From DAIDKA01 sp036521075 (GTDB taxonomy: Bacteria > Pseudomonadota > Gammaproteobacteria > Steroidobacterales > Steroidobacteraceae): a stretch of 64,000 bases of DNA. This document shows, piece after piece, positions 34,073 to 43,623 of this stretch. Under the pieces are notes generated by a model that ran no database searches, was not told the DNA's origin, and saw only the letters and a program-made list of their open reading frames with translations. Position numbers and translations under genes: made by a program. Each line of letters begins with the position of its first letter. Position 1 is the stretch's first letter. The DNA lies in NCBI GenBank assembly GCA_036521075.1, contig DATDIL010000062.1, positions 1 to 64,000 of the forward strand, in the 5' to 3' direction.

Positions 34073-34777
34073 ATGCCACCTCTATCGTCTAATGAAACGC
34101 TCCTCCTCATTGGAGCATCCCGCGGTCTAGGATTCGCCTTGGCCGAGGAATATCTCAAGCGCGGCTGGCACGTCGTGGCGACTGAGCGAGACGGAGCCAC
34201 GTCGAAATTATCCGGTCTTTTGGACGCTTGCGACGGCCGACTCGAAATTGAGACCGTCGACATCGTCTATCCCGATCAAGTTGCCGCACTGCGAGCGCGA
34301 CTGGCGTCGCGGAAGTTCGACCTGCTGTTCGTCAATGCAGGTGTCAAGAACAACGATCGCGAAACGATCGCCGACGTGTCGACCGGCGAATTCATCCGCG
34401 TGATGATGACCAACGCCCTCAGCCCGATGCGTGTCGTCGAGGCCTTGCAGGATCTGGTATTCCCGAGTGGCACGATCGCCGTCATGTCCTCCGGACAGGG
34501 CAGTATCTCCAACAATGAGAACGGGCGGTACGAGGTCTATCGTGGAAGCAAGGCGGCGCTGAACATGTTCATGCGCAGCTTCGCCGCCCGCCACGCCGAT
34601 GATCCGCGAACGCTGCTACTCATGGCTCCCGGTTGGGTACGAACCGATATGGGCGGCCCCGGGGCGCCTCTGAGCATCGAGGAAAGCATACCGAATCTGG
34701 CAAATACCATCGACGCACAGGCCGGGAAAGCGGGTCTTCAGTATCTGGACTACCTGGGGCGGAAGGTTCCGTGGTAA
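34073..34777 (+). CDS. Short-chain dehydrogenase/reductase
   Basis: 234 aa. The Rossmann nucleotide motif LLLIGASRGLGFALAEEYLKRGW, the NAG motif (LLFVNAGVKNND) and the catalytic YxxxK (YEVYRGSKAALNMFM) with upstream Ser (MSSGQGS) are all present. It resembles the small CsgA/sniffer-type SDRs in length and in the missing C-terminal helix. It is cytoplasmic, NAD(P)H-dependent, with substrate unknown. It begins about 90 bp after TPR copy 2 and is probably not part of that cassette. Confidence 0.88.
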   Translation: MPPLSSNETLLLIGASRGLGFALAEEYLKRGWHVVATERDGATSKLSGLLDACDGRLEIETVDIVYPDQVAALRARLASRKFDLLFVNAGVKNNDRETIADVSTGEFIRVMMTNALSPMRVVEALQDLVFPSGTIAVMSSGQGSISNNENGRYEVYRGSKAALNMFMRSFAARHADDPRTLLLMAPGWVRTDMGGPGAPLSIEESIPNLANTIDAQAGKAGLQYLDYLGRKVPW

Positions 34778-35095
34778 GTCCCCCTCCGCGACGCGCTGGC
34801 GCGGCAGTCTCATTGGCATATACGATTGCAGCTACGACCCTGCTCAAGCAACCCGAGTGGAGTGTCCGCTCGGGGCGAGGCGCGCTCGACTTCCTGTATT
34901 ATCTTGGACAACTATGAGCACAGCGCGCCGATCGTCGACGCTCGACGAGCACCTCAGGAGCATCCCCGAGGATCGCCGCCTTGCGCCGCAACGGCGTCGT
35001 GGTCACGGGCTTTTGCGCAAGCTGATCACGGCGGGCTAGGCGAAGAACGCAGGAGCCGCAATCGTCAACTCAAGCCACTGAGAGGTAGCTGAACC
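34778..35095. other. Intergenic region with one short open frame
   Basis: 318 bp. A 41-codon frame from ATG 34914 to 35039 encodes an Arg-rich peptide (STARRSSTLDEHLRSIPEDRRLAPQRRRG). A promoter-like TATTAT run lies about 15 bp upstream of it. It may be a small gene, but nothing else supports it. Confidence 0.3.
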
Positions 35096-35611
35096 ATGAA
35101 GACTCCCCTCCTTCGGCTGCTCGCCGCAGGCATATTGCTCGGCGCCCCGGGTTTGCTGCCGCACGCCGATAAAGCGCACCCGTCCGCCACAACCACGCGC
35201 GTCCTGTCCTTCACTCGCCTGTGGGCCGACGCCAAGGGCGTTTCGCACTTCCGCGATGAAAAGCTGAGCTTCGAGGCGGCGACTCCGGAGAACCCCACCG
35301 CCGGCACGACCGCCCGCACCAATCCGGATCCTGAGGCGTTGGTCGCCCTGCCGCTGCGCGGCGCCACGGGGGCCACCTTCCTGTATCTCAAGCGCGCCGC
35401 GGTCGAGGACTGGCACAGGGCCCCGCGGCGCATGTACCTGATCGCGGTGCAGGGTATGTCCGAGGTGACTGCCGGTGACGGGGAGGTGCGGCGCTTCGGA
35501 CCCGGCAGCATCGTCCTGATGGATGATCTGACGGGCAAGGGACACATCACGCGCGCCGTGGGCGACGTCGACCACATCGCGCTGACGATCCCCGTGCCGG
35601 CTGCAAAATAG
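35096..35611 (+). CDS. Exported cupin-domain protein
   Basis: 171 aa with a signal-like N terminus (LLRLLAAGILLGAPGLLPHA). The core shows cupin strands: RRMYLIAVQGMSEVTAGDGEVRRFGPGSIVLMDDLTGKGHITRAVG, in which the second motif has PGSIVLMDD and H. The first motif's His ligands are degenerate, so metal binding is uncertain. It is in line with the NTF2-like gene 45 bp downstream. Confidence 0.75.
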   Translation: MKTPLLRLLAAGILLGAPGLLPHADKAHPSATTTRVLSFTRLWADAKGVSHFRDEKLSFEAATPENPTAGTTARTNPDPEALVALPLRGATGATFLYLKRAAVEDWHRAPRRMYLIAVQGMSEVTAGDGEVRRFGPGSIVLMDDLTGKGHITRAVGDVDHIALTIPVPAAK

Positions 35612-35656
35612 TCGCGCGCGCGAGAACCTCGATTTCATTCCACAAGGCAGGTGATC

Positions 35657-36070
35657 ATGGGTGCCACACCGGAATTGCAGCAGACCGAATACGAGGCACA
35701 AGTACGCGAGTCCCTGAATCGGCATTGGCGCGCCTCGGCAAGCGGCGATGCAGGCGCCGAACATGATATTTACGATGAGGGTGCCATTTGTGAATATCCT
35801 CAGTCCGGCGAACGCATCCTCGGGCGACGCAACCTGCGGGCCTTGCGGAGCCATCATCCAGGCAAGCCGTCGGGTTTCACCGTCAGGCGAATGCTTGGAA
35901 AAGGGGATCTGTGGGTTACGGAATACACCATCACCTATCTGGGGCGTTCGGCCTTTACCGTGAGCATTATGGAGTTTTGCAACGGCAAGGTCGTGCACGA
36001 AACTCAGTACTTCGCAGATCCCTTCGAGGCGCCCGCCTGGCGCAGCCAGTGGGTTCAAAAGATCGCGTGA
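35657..36070 (+). CDS. NTF2-like (SnoaL-type) protein
   Basis: 137 aa from ATG 35657, preceded by AGGTGA; an upstream GTG at 35651 is less likely. The order of helix and strands (VRESLNRHWRASASGDAGAEHDIYDEGAICEYPQSGERILGRRNLRAL, then VTEYTITYLGRSAFTVSIMEFCNGKVVHETQYFADPF) is that of NTF2-fold proteins with a predicted hydrophobic pocket. No catalytic residues can be assigned. It may be an isomerase-like or ligand-binding protein. Confidence 0.75.
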   Translation: MGATPELQQTEYEAQVRESLNRHWRASASGDAGAEHDIYDEGAICEYPQSGERILGRRNLRALRSHHPGKPSGFTVRRMLGKGDLWVTEYTITYLGRSAFTVSIMEFCNGKVVHETQYFADPFEAPAWRSQWVQKIA

Positions 36071-36133
36071 GACTCTCGGACGTTATGGCGGCAGCTCACA
36101 ACGAACGGGAACGGGGCCACCGCGACGCGTGCC

Positions 36134-38050
36134 TCAGTAATTCAAGCTGAAGCCAATTAGCCCGAATGCCGAGGCGAACCAGAGCATAACCAGCGCCGAA
36201 AGCGCCAGTACAATGCTCCATACTCTAGCCGGCCAGCGGCGCACGCCGCTCCATACCGTACGCACATTCCACAGCATCAAGCCGGCGCCACCGACGAAGG
36301 CAACTAACCCGAAGCACTGAGCGATCCGTACTTGAGAATCGGACACGCCGAAGGAGAGAACCTGGTTCAGCGTCATGCCCCACAACGGCAGCGCGGCCAA
36401 GATGGCAATTGCCCCAATCTTGCTCCAGCGGTACGACTGGTACGACCTTGCATCCAGGTTCAAAGGGGTACCATGGAGCCGTCGCATGAGTGCCACAATC
36501 GGCCAACACAGCGCGGTGAGCAGCAACGCACATTCACTCACGTTAATTGCGGGCAATTCCCATGCGGCGTTCTGATACCACTGGGGTCGCAATAACACCT
36601 CCGCCGGCGAGTGATCGGAGCCGAGTATCACCGCCCGGCCATCCGCGATCTTGGCGCCGACCCGTACGTGAGCAGCGGCGTCCGTCCAAACAAAGGGGGA
36701 GGTCTCGATCAGGTGCACCGGCTTGGCATCGGGCTCAAGTCCCGAGTAGACCAGTTCTCCTTTGGCGTTGAGAGTGACTCTCGGTTGCGCCCCGGGCACG
36801 ATCTCCCATATGGCGGCAGGAAACTTAGACTGGGAACGTCGGGATGTGATCCAGTAGCCGGTCACCAATCTGGCATGCGCCGCAGCGGTAGTTGCATCAA
36901 CCCGTTGAGTTTCGGCGGACCCCGGGAAATAGCGGTCTGCGAAGGCATTAAAAAGCGCCGTGCGCAGGGGCCCCACCGCTCCTGACCTGCCTTGGCTGTT
37001 GAAAGAGAAGAAAAGGCCAACACCTTCTTTCAAGAAAAGATGTAATGCAGAGTGAAACCATGAAGTATCGCCCGTATGGCCGATCACCTCGCGCCCGTTG
37101 ATATTCGTTTCATAGAATCCGAGTTCCAAGCGGTCGATGCCCGGCAACACATAGAGCGGGCTGTTGTGCATCAGCTGGGCGGTCTGTCTGCGCAGGATGG
37201 GATTGCCCATGTATTCCCCGTCCTGCAGATGGGCAATCATGAAATGCGCCATGTCATCCGCGGAGGATGTCAGGGCACCAACCGGTACCGGGCCCACCAG
37301 CTCGAACTTATGCGGCGGCAGCGAGGCCGTGGCATAACCCTGGGACATGAACGGTGCGAGGGCTGCTGGCAGCGGCTCGCGGAAAGTTGAGTGCTGCATA
37401 TCGAGCGGCTGAAAAATGTGCTTTTCAATGTAGTCGTCGAAGGGCTCGCCGGACACGCGCTGCACGATATAGCCCGCCAATGTGCCCCCATAGTTCGAAT
37501 AGGCGGGCGTGGTTCCCGCTGGGAAGATCCGCTGCGGAGTCCAGCTCTTCAGCCACGACTCGTAGGTCTGAACCTGTGGATCATCGATCAGGAGGTGCCG
37601 ATAGACATCCTCGAATCCCGCCGTATGCTGCATGAGATTGCGCATGGTGATCGGGTTGCCGCTGCGCGGCGGAATCTTGAAATCCAGGTACTGATTGATG
37701 TCGGTATCAAGATCTATCCTTCCTTGCTCTACTAGCTGCATCACGGCTGTCCAGGTGAACAGCTTCGACACCGATCCCACCCGGAAAAGAGTGAGCCTTG
37801 GATCCACCGGTGTGCGCTTGACAACGTCGGACATACCGTAGCCGCGCTCGACCAGGACCTTGCCGTCCTTGACCACCACCACTGCGGCGCCCGCAATGTC
37901 GCCGGCGTGCATCGCGGGAAGCAAATAGCTGTCCAACCATGCGGAGACGTCCGTTTCGGTGAGAGGTGCCGCCTGCGCCGCGGATGCGCTTGCTGACAAC
38001 GCGCCGGCAGCGAGCGCCAAAGCGGCTACCAGGATGCTGAAGGTGCGCAT
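36134..38050 (-). CDS. Beta-lactamase-family (class C-like) serine hydrolase with C-terminal membrane domain
   Basis: 638 aa from ATG 38050 with a signal peptide (FSILVAALALAAGALSASASA). The SxxK motif is FRVGSVSKLF, the YxN motif is YSNYGG, and the third motif is GHTGDTSWFHS. A ~100-residue beta-rich region follows. The C terminus then has four membrane helices (ALLLTALCWPIVALM, IGAIAILAALPLWGM, CFGLVAFVGGAGLML, WSIVLALSALVMLWF). It is probably a membrane-bound peptidase or esterase of the AmpC/EstB superfamily with its active site in the periplasm. It is divergent from padR. Confidence 0.88.
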   Translation of the reverse strand: MRTFSILVAALALAAGALSASASAAQAAPLTETDVSAWLDSYLLPAMHAGDIAGAAVVVVKDGKVLVERGYGMSDVVKRTPVDPRLTLFRVGSVSKLFTWTAVMQLVEQGRIDLDTDINQYLDFKIPPRSGNPITMRNLMQHTAGFEDVYRHLLIDDPQVQTYESWLKSWTPQRIFPAGTTPAYSNYGGTLAGYIVQRVSGEPFDDYIEKHIFQPLDMQHSTFREPLPAALAPFMSQGYATASLPPHKFELVGPVPVGALTSSADDMAHFMIAHLQDGEYMGNPILRRQTAQLMHNSPLYVLPGIDRLELGFYETNINGREVIGHTGDTSWFHSALHLFLKEGVGLFFSFNSQGRSGAVGPLRTALFNAFADRYFPGSAETQRVDATTAAAHARLVTGYWITSRRSQSKFPAAIWEIVPGAQPRVTLNAKGELVYSGLEPDAKPVHLIETSPFVWTDAAAHVRVGAKIADGRAVILGSDHSPAEVLLRPQWYQNAAWELPAINVSECALLLTALCWPIVALMRRLHGTPLNLDARSYQSYRWSKIGAIAILAALPLWGMTLNQVLSFGVSDSQVRIAQCFGLVAFVGGAGLMLWNVRTVWSGVRRWPARVWSIVLALSALVMLWFASAFGLIGFSLNY

Positions 38051-38176
38051 GGCATCCACTTCCGCAATGCGGAAAATTGGGGATTTCTTGGGGTCCGTAA
38101 AGTTCATTTACCTTCTCCCGACGATTCTTGCGGTAGCCTCAACCGTGCGCGACTTGTCAATCGACCTCATATACCA

Positions 38177-38190
38177 TACACTGTAGTACA
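38177..38190. promoter_or_regulatory. Candidate operator between the hydrolase and PadR genes
   Basis: TACACTGTAGTACA contains two overlapping dyads, TACA-C-TGTA and TGTA-G-TACA. It ends 2 bp before the padR ATG and lies about 130 bp upstream of the divergent hydrolase. PadR regulators often bind sites of this kind near their own gene. Confidence 0.4.
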
Positions 38191-38191
38191 A

Positions 38192-38542
38192 ATGGCGTCA
38201 GCCAGTTCTATTGGGCATTTCGAGCAGCTTGTGATGACCGCAATTCTCCAATGCGGTCGCGACGCTTATGGCGTGACAATCCACCGGGCAGTCGAGAAAT
38301 TGTCGGGTGCGAAGAGCGTTGCGCTGGGCGCGGTGTACTCCACGCTGGATCGGCTCGAGGACAAGGCGCTCGTCTCCTCCTGGCGTTCCGAGCCGACCGC
38401 GGAGCGCGGCGGGCGCGCAAAGCGCTGCTACCGGTTGGAGCCCGACGGTGAACACTCATTGCGTGAGTCGGTGCTCACCTCGCGGCGAATTTGCGCCGCT
38501 GCCGAACAGGCATGGGGAGCCGGAATATGGGCCAGCAAGTGA
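38192..38542 (+). CDS. PadR-family transcriptional regulator
   Basis: 116 aa. The winged helix is GHFEQLVMTAILQCGRDAYGVTIHRAVEKLSG...VALGAVYSTLDRLEDKALVSSWRSEPTAERGGRAKRCYRLEPDG, with the conserved YxxLxRLExxGLV-like block and RYY-like wing. The C-terminal dimerisation helix is short. The permease-prefix gene begins 16 bp before its stop, so the two are translationally coupled. In many bacteria this pairing precedes a MacB-like transporter, which is absent here. Confidence 0.88.
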   Translation: MASASSIGHFEQLVMTAILQCGRDAYGVTIHRAVEKLSGAKSVALGAVYSTLDRLEDKALVSSWRSEPTAERGGRAKRCYRLEPDGEHSLRESVLTSRRICAAAEQAWGAGIWASK

Positions 38543-39585
38543 GTCCCGTACCGCCTGAGGCCGTTGAACGCGTGCTGCGCATGCTGGTACCGCCAGCCAG
38601 CCGCGAAGATGTGATGGGCGATTTGCACGAGCGTTACCTATCGCGTTGGCAGTACCTCGCCGATGCACTGCGCACGGTACCCTTCGTGCTCGCGAGCCGC
38701 ATCCGCCGCACTTGTAACCTGCCGCTGATGATCGTCCTGGCCTTGTACCTGCAGTTCGTCGTCTTCCAGGGAAACACCCGGCAGCCCGGCCCCACAGCGA
38801 CATTGCCGACTGTGCTGGCAATGCTCGCCTTAGTGCTCCGGGATGTGTATCGAACCCCGACGCCAACCTGGCCCCGTCAGGCAGCGCTGGATGTTTTGAC
38901 GGTTGCCGTGACCGTTGCGCTGGGTGAGACAGTGCTTGCTTTGATTGCGCCGCAGTTTCTGCTCTCACGCTCCCAAATGATGGTGGTCTTTCCCACGGGA
39001 TGCGCTCAGCTTTTTTACGTACGTCTGCAGATTCCCACGGGGGTGGAGTGGCCGCCGCCGATAGCACGCGCGATGTCCTTAGACCAATTGCTGACCGAAA
39101 TCAGGGGATTTGAGCGGCGGTGGCGGGCGGTGATCGGGATTGAAACCGTCTTCGGACTGCTCATGGCGGTGTGCTGCTTGATAGCGCTGTGGCAGGCGCA
39201 CGGGTGGCTGAACAGGAGCGGATTCGCTCTCGCAGCCGTGGGGCTTGCGACACTGACGTGGTTGCTTGCCACACGGGCGCGGGTGCGCCCTCTGCCGCCG
39301 GGCATTGGGTTTGCGCAATCGCTAGCGATTTACCGCCGGAATTTGGAGCATCGAACGTGGCTGGCAACCCGCTACCTGCGGTGGTATGTACTGCCAACCG
39401 TCCCAGGGTCTGTCCTGCTCGTGATCGCGTTGGCGTCACACCGTGCGGATGCGCTGCAGTACGTGGCGCGATTTCTCGCCGTGGGAGTAGCGATCATAGT
39501 GTTCATGATGCAGCTGCAGAACAGCGTCCGCGCAAAGTACCAACGCAGAGCCGAACAGCTCAACCTCGTCACCGAGTTGCGGTAA
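38527..39585 (+). CDS. Membrane protein with permease-prefix (PadR-linked) N-terminal domain
   Basis: 352 aa from ATG 38527 (GGGAGCCGG upstream). The N-terminal block PPEAVERVLRMLVPPASREDVMGDLHERYLSRW is the prefix domain that usually precedes MacB/FtsX-type permeases next to padR. About seven hydrophobic helices follow (for example PLMIVLALYLQFVVFQ, DVLTVAVTVALGETVLALIA, FALAAVGLATLTWLLA, VGVAIIVFMMQL). The usual FtsX domain is not evident, so this may be a stand-alone prefix protein. PadR probably controls it. Confidence 0.75.
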   Translation: MGQQVSPVPPEAVERVLRMLVPPASREDVMGDLHERYLSRWQYLADALRTVPFVLASRIRRTCNLPLMIVLALYLQFVVFQGNTRQPGPTATLPTVLAMLALVLRDVYRTPTPTWPRQAALDVLTVAVTVALGETVLALIAPQFLLSRSQMMVVFPTGCAQLFYVRLQIPTGVEWPPPIARAMSLDQLLTEIRGFERRWRAVIGIETVFGLLMAVCCLIALWQAHGWLNRSGFALAAVGLATLTWLLATRARVRPLPPGIGFAQSLAIYRRNLEHRTWLATRYLRWYVLPTVPGSVLLVIALASHRADALQYVARFLAVGVAIIVFMMQLQNSVRAKYQRRAEQLNLVTELR

Positions 39586-39755
39586 CGCGCCGCAACACAG
39601 TTGGAACCAGCGGGATTAATCCGCAAGTGTGCGGCCGTGTCGGTTGACTGGCGTATGCGCTCGCCCGTAGGCGCCGTGTGCGCGAAACACTGCGTAACTG
39701 GCTACACTCGCAGACTTGCTTTACATCCCGTAAAAGTCCTCCGGGGGAGAGTTTG

Positions 39756-41618
39756 ATGCGCCGCAGAACATTCCTCGCTTGCGTCCCCGGCGCTGCCTTG
39801 GCAGCCCCTTTGCTCGTCCATAGCGGTGAGGACTCACCATCCGCACATGCGGCCGCTGCGGCCGGCGGCGCCGCGCCCTCCGCCGGGCAAGTGGCTGAGC
39901 CATCATTGTGGATGCCCGGCGAGAATCGCTTCATCCGCAACGACGTTCACAGCGGCGATCGTCCCGTGGGGGCAAGCTTCGCAACTCGAACTGCTGTCTA
40001 TGGCACCTCTGGCGCAGCGGCCACGGCTCATCCACTGGCTACGCAAACGGGTATCGAGATTCTCAAGGCCGGTGGCTCCGCCGTTGACGCAGCCATTGCC
40101 ATGAATGCCTGTCTCGGCTTTCTCGAGCCGACATCCTGCGGACTGGGTGGCGATTGCTTTGCCATGCTGTGGAGCCCCGAGCAACGCAAGGTAACAGGAC
40201 TTGCAGGATCCGGCGCATCTCCGCGCCTGCTCACTCTCGGGATCGCACGCTCCCGGGCAATCAATGGTGCCTTGCCGCCCGTCGGAGCCGTTGCCGTGTC
40301 GACGCCTGGCGCCTGCGATGCGTGGTGGACGCTGCATCAGCGGCATGGACGGCTCAAATGGGCGGAACTGTTCCGGCCCGCCATCGATATGGCCGAGGCG
40401 GGTACGCCGGTACCGGACCTGATTGCTTACTATATTCGCGCCGACATGGGGAATCTTCGCCGCCGGCGCTCGAATATCGAAGAGTTCGACAACGCCGTTC
40501 ATACCTACGGAGAGGGGCCCGAGGCCGGAGGGGTATTCCGCAATCCGGACCTTGCTCGCACCTACCGCATGATTGCGCAAGGCGGCCGCGATGCCTATTA
40601 CAAAGGACCCATCGCGAAAACCATCGACGCCTATTTCAAACGCATCGGCGGATGGCTAAGTGCGGAGGACCTTGCCGCCCATCACAGCGAGTGGGTCGAA
40701 CCCCTCAAGGCAAACTATCACGACATTGACGTCTATGCGCTTGGCGCAAACACGCAGGGCATCGCGACGCTGCAGATGCTCAACATACTGGAACAATTTG
40801 ACCTGCGAGCCGCCGGATTCCAGTCCCCACTGTCGATTCACCTGCAGATCGAGGCCAAGCGTCTGGCCTTCGAGGATCGCGCACGCTACTACGCCGATCC
40901 GCACTTCTCCAAAGTGCCGGTCGATTGGCTCATCTCCAAAGAATATGCGGCGCAACGCGCCAGGCTCATTCGTCAAGACCGCATTCTCGCCCGGACGTAT
41001 CCCGGTGAGGCGCCTTCACATGGCGATACCACGTATTTTACGGCTGCCGACGCCGATGGACTGATGATCTCGATGATTCAATCCAACTTCCGCGGCATGG
41101 GATCGGGCCTCGTCGCTGATGGCCTGGGATTCATGTTCCAGGATCGCGGTCAGCTCTTCAGCCTCGTCGATGGCCATCCCAATGTCTATGCGCCCGGCAA
41201 GCGCCCGTTCCAGACTATCATTCCTGGCTTCGCCGTTCGCAACGGCAAGCCTTATATGAGCTTCGGTGTGATGGGCGGTGACATGCAGCCACAGGGGCAA
41301 ACGCAGATCATCGTGAATCGGCGCGACTACGGCCTGGAAATCCAATCTGCCGGAGACAGTCCCCGCTGGCACCATGAGGGTTCATCCCAGTCCATGGGCG
41401 AGGATGCCCCCGGGCTGTCCCCGATAGGCCTGTTGCACCTCGAGAACGGAATCCCCGCGACGACGCGGGGCAAACTGGCACAGATGGGCTGGCTAATCGG
41501 CGAATCCGACGGTGGCTTTGGACGCTACCACTGCATTGAGAATCGCTACAGCGGCAACGACCGTGTGTATGCAGTGGCAAGCGACATGCGTGCTGATGGC
41601 TGCGCGCTCGCCTACTGA
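39756..41618 (+). CDS. ggt: Gamma-glutamyltransferase-family protein, Tat-exported
   Basis: 620 aa from ATG 39756 with a GGGGGAGA ribosome site. The N terminus MRRRTFLACVPGAALAAP looks like a twin-arginine signal. The large subunit shows HPLATQTGIEILKAGGSAVDAAIAMNACLGFLEPTSCGLGGDCFAMLW. The autocleavage site with the catalytic Thr is SHGDTTYFTAADADGLMISMIQSN, followed by GSGLV and FGVMGGDMQPQG. It is expected to be a periplasmic Ntn-hydrolase that cleaves gamma-glutamyl amides. Activity on glutathione itself cannot be told from sequence. Confidence 0.88.
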   Translation: MRRRTFLACVPGAALAAPLLVHSGEDSPSAHAAAAAGGAAPSAGQVAEPSLWMPGENRFIRNDVHSGDRPVGASFATRTAVYGTSGAAATAHPLATQTGIEILKAGGSAVDAAIAMNACLGFLEPTSCGLGGDCFAMLWSPEQRKVTGLAGSGASPRLLTLGIARSRAINGALPPVGAVAVSTPGACDAWWTLHQRHGRLKWAELFRPAIDMAEAGTPVPDLIAYYIRADMGNLRRRRSNIEEFDNAVHTYGEGPEAGGVFRNPDLARTYRMIAQGGRDAYYKGPIAKTIDAYFKRIGGWLSAEDLAAHHSEWVEPLKANYHDIDVYALGANTQGIATLQMLNILEQFDLRAAGFQSPLSIHLQIEAKRLAFEDRARYYADPHFSKVPVDWLISKEYAAQRARLIRQDRILARTYPGEAPSHGDTTYFTAADADGLMISMIQSNFRGMGSGLVADGLGFMFQDRGQLFSLVDGHPNVYAPGKRPFQTIIPGFAVRNGKPYMSFGVMGGDMQPQGQTQIIVNRRDYGLEIQSAGDSPRWHHEGSSQSMGEDAPGLSPIGLLHLENGIPATTRGKLAQMGWLIGESDGGFGRYHCIENRYSGNDRVYAVASDMRADGCALAY

Positions 41619-41674
41619 AAATTCTTCGGCATTTCGTCAGCGCTCGAAGGGCGACGCGTGCCGCTGGGTCAGTC

Positions 41675-42670
41675 TCAGGAGTGGTGCCGCGCAAAGAACT
41701 CCCAGATCAGTGTGCTGGCGTCCAGCTGATCGACTTGTTCCACTGCCGCGGCGGACCCCGGCGCAGAGGAGCTTGGATGAGGCCAGATATGTCCTCCACC
41801 GTGTTCAGCCGGCGCGTCCGTTCGATAGAGGATCAACTCTGCGCCATCTCGGCAGCCGAGATCAGTCACCTTTGTGACATGGGTCGAAACCTTCTGCTCC
41901 GACGCACTTCTGTGGCATCCATTCAGCGCCCCCCAGCGCTCAAACGCCACCGGTACGCTATAGCCCCAGCGAGATGTCCCGTCACCATCGAAGCGATTCG
42001 TTGGATCATGCACACCGTGAAACGTGAGGATCGATATGGCTCGATGCGGCTCACATGTTTTGGTGTCCGGGGCCTCGAAATCGCCAGCTCGCGGCACTCC
42101 CGCGCGCAGGCCGGACACCGGCGCGACCGCAGCGAGACGATCGGACAGCTCGCACGCCAGGGCTGACGCCATCCGAGCGCCGCCCGAGAAGCCCGTCACG
42201 TAGATCCGGTGCGGGTCGACACATGAGCCCCGTTCGAGCTGCCGTATGGCGTCGCGGAAGAACTGCACGTCATCGGGTGCATTCGCGGGCATTTGCACGC
42301 CACCGATCAAGGGAACTCCAGGCACGTTCCAGTAGAACTTCTCTGTCGGGCTGCTGGGATCGGCAATTCCACCATTCGGGTTTGCAAGAAGGAATCCGTG
42401 CCGATCCGCCTGCGCCGTGAGCCCCGAGTGCCGTGCTTGCTGTCGACCATTACCCCCGCTGCCGTGCAGATCGAACACGAGGGGGATGTCGGAGCGACCC
42501 GCCGCGGATGCGGGTATGTACAGCGGCACGTGGCGACTGAGACCACCGGAATGCACTGTCACAACTTGCCAGCCGGGGGCCGTGACAGTAAGAGAACAGC
42601 CTGCCGCGGCGTGGCTGAACGACGGCGCCAGGAGCAGCACACACGCGAGGCCAATGGCGATGCCGTTCAT
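41675..42670 (-). CDS. Secreted poly(3-hydroxybutyrate)-depolymerase/feruloyl-esterase-type hydrolase (LpqC-like)
   Basis: 331 aa from ATG 42670, giving a signal peptide (GIAIGLACVLLLAPSFSHA). The fold shows the oxyanion region PLVFDLHGSGGNGRQQ, the nucleophile GFSGGARMASALACEL, and the Asp loop LTFHGVHDPTNRFDG. The C-terminal His is in GGGHIWPHP. This is the LpqC/PHB-depolymerase family pattern. Cysteines at the N and C halves may form disulfides. It is probably a periplasmic or secreted esterase. Confidence 0.88.
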   Translation of the reverse strand: MNGIAIGLACVLLLAPSFSHAAAGCSLTVTAPGWQVVTVHSGGLSRHVPLYIPASAAGRSDIPLVFDLHGSGGNGRQQARHSGLTAQADRHGFLLANPNGGIADPSSPTEKFYWNVPGVPLIGGVQMPANAPDDVQFFRDAIRQLERGSCVDPHRIYVTGFSGGARMASALACELSDRLAAVAPVSGLRAGVPRAGDFEAPDTKTCEPHRAISILTFHGVHDPTNRFDGDGTSRWGYSVPVAFERWGALNGCHRSASEQKVSTHVTKVTDLGCRDGAELILYRTDAPAEHGGGHIWPHPSSSAPGSAAAVEQVDQLDASTLIWEFFARHHS

Positions 42671-43206
42671 GTCGAAGAAATGGCTGACAGCTCGCACGAA
42701 TTTCTCCCTTCGAATCAAGTCTCTTCTCAAGTTCCGTTGGAGAGGCGGGCGATATGCTATCTGTTCGGCAGCCGAATGTCCGCTCCTTGCTTACGGCCGT
42801 TGGTAGCCGTTCGTGGCGCCATCCATGTGCGCGAAGGGAACGTGCGCGACCATCTGCCGATCAGCCATGGCGACACACCATGTGAACGGAAATAGGTATG
42901 GGATTGTCGTCTGCATCGACCTGGACAACCGAAATCGTACCCCCACCGTCGAGGGGTCGGCGTTGGCGTGGCGACGGCGAACAAACCGGCTGCGACGGCA
43001 CTTGAAATGAGGCTGGTGCGCACGAGTTCCCCGCACAGATTATAATTTGATCGTCCGAGACTACCCCGCCCCCTTCGCAACACGCCAAAAGAGGCGCAAA
43101 GTTTGCGAAAGGGCGTGACGGCTCCAGGAGTTTCTTCGGCCGAGGTTTCCTTGGCCGACAACGGTGCCGTATCCTTCACGACCAGATGATCGACCGGAGC
43201 GCGGTT
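42671..43206. other. Intergenic region with a possible decayed gene on the minus strand
   Basis: 536 bp. One minus-strand frame (43088 to 42861) reads DQIIICAGNSCAPASFQVPSQPVC...GGTISVVQVDADDNPIP. Another minus-strand frame ends MVAHVPFAHMDGATNGYQRP at 42791. The two could be the same gene broken by frameshifts, since neither frame is intact. No family was recognised. A TATAAT at 43041-43046 has no matching -35 box at the right distance. Confidence 0.3.
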
Positions 43207-43623
43207 ATGTCCCAGTCCACCCTCAAAGGCAGCTGTTTGTGCGGCGCCGTGAAGTATGAAGTGAGCGGCGAGCCGAAGCGCTTCTATCACTGCCATTGCT
43301 CTCGCTGCCGCAAGGCGACGGGAACGGGTCACGCCTCGAATATGTTCCTTCAGCCCGCTGTGCTCCAGTGGCTCAGCGGCGAAGAGCAGGTCGTCATGTT
43401 CAAGGTCCCCGCCGCCAAGCGATTTACCAATACCTTCTGCGCAACCTGTGGCGGTCGCCTGCCGCGTCAGGCGAAGGACTCCGATATCGTCATGATTCCG
43501 GCAGGCTCGTTGGACGATGCGGCACCGATCAAGCCGCAGGCGAACATCTTCTCTGAGTCGCGCGCGAACTGGTCCTGCACCGATGACCAATTACCTGCCT
43601 ATCCGCAATTCCCGCCTCAGTAG
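43207..43623 (+). CDS. GFA-family zinc protein (second copy)
   Basis: 138 aa from ATG 43207. Zinc ligands appear as GSCLCGAVKYEVSG, YHCHCSRCRKATGTGHASNMFL and FCATCGGRLPR, the full GFA set. It is better preserved than the GFA protein at 10615, with the CRK motif intact. It may process glutathione adducts of small aldehydes or simply bind zinc. It is cytoplasmic and stands alone. Confidence 0.87.
   Translation: MSQSTLKGSCLCGAVKYEVSGEPKRFYHCHCSRCRKATGTGHASNMFLQPAVLQWLSGEEQVVMFKVPAAKRFTNTFCATCGGRLPRQAKDSDIVMIPAGSLDDAAPIKPQANIFSESRANWSCTDDQLPAYPQFPPQ

Noticed and set aside
43041..43046. TATAAT box
   Set aside because: No -35-like hexamer at 15-19 bp on either strand.
42757..43590. 277-codon minus-strand open frame
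   Set aside because: Most of it is antisense to the GFA gene, whose zinc motifs are clear. Only the 42791-43088 part is discussed as a possible relic.
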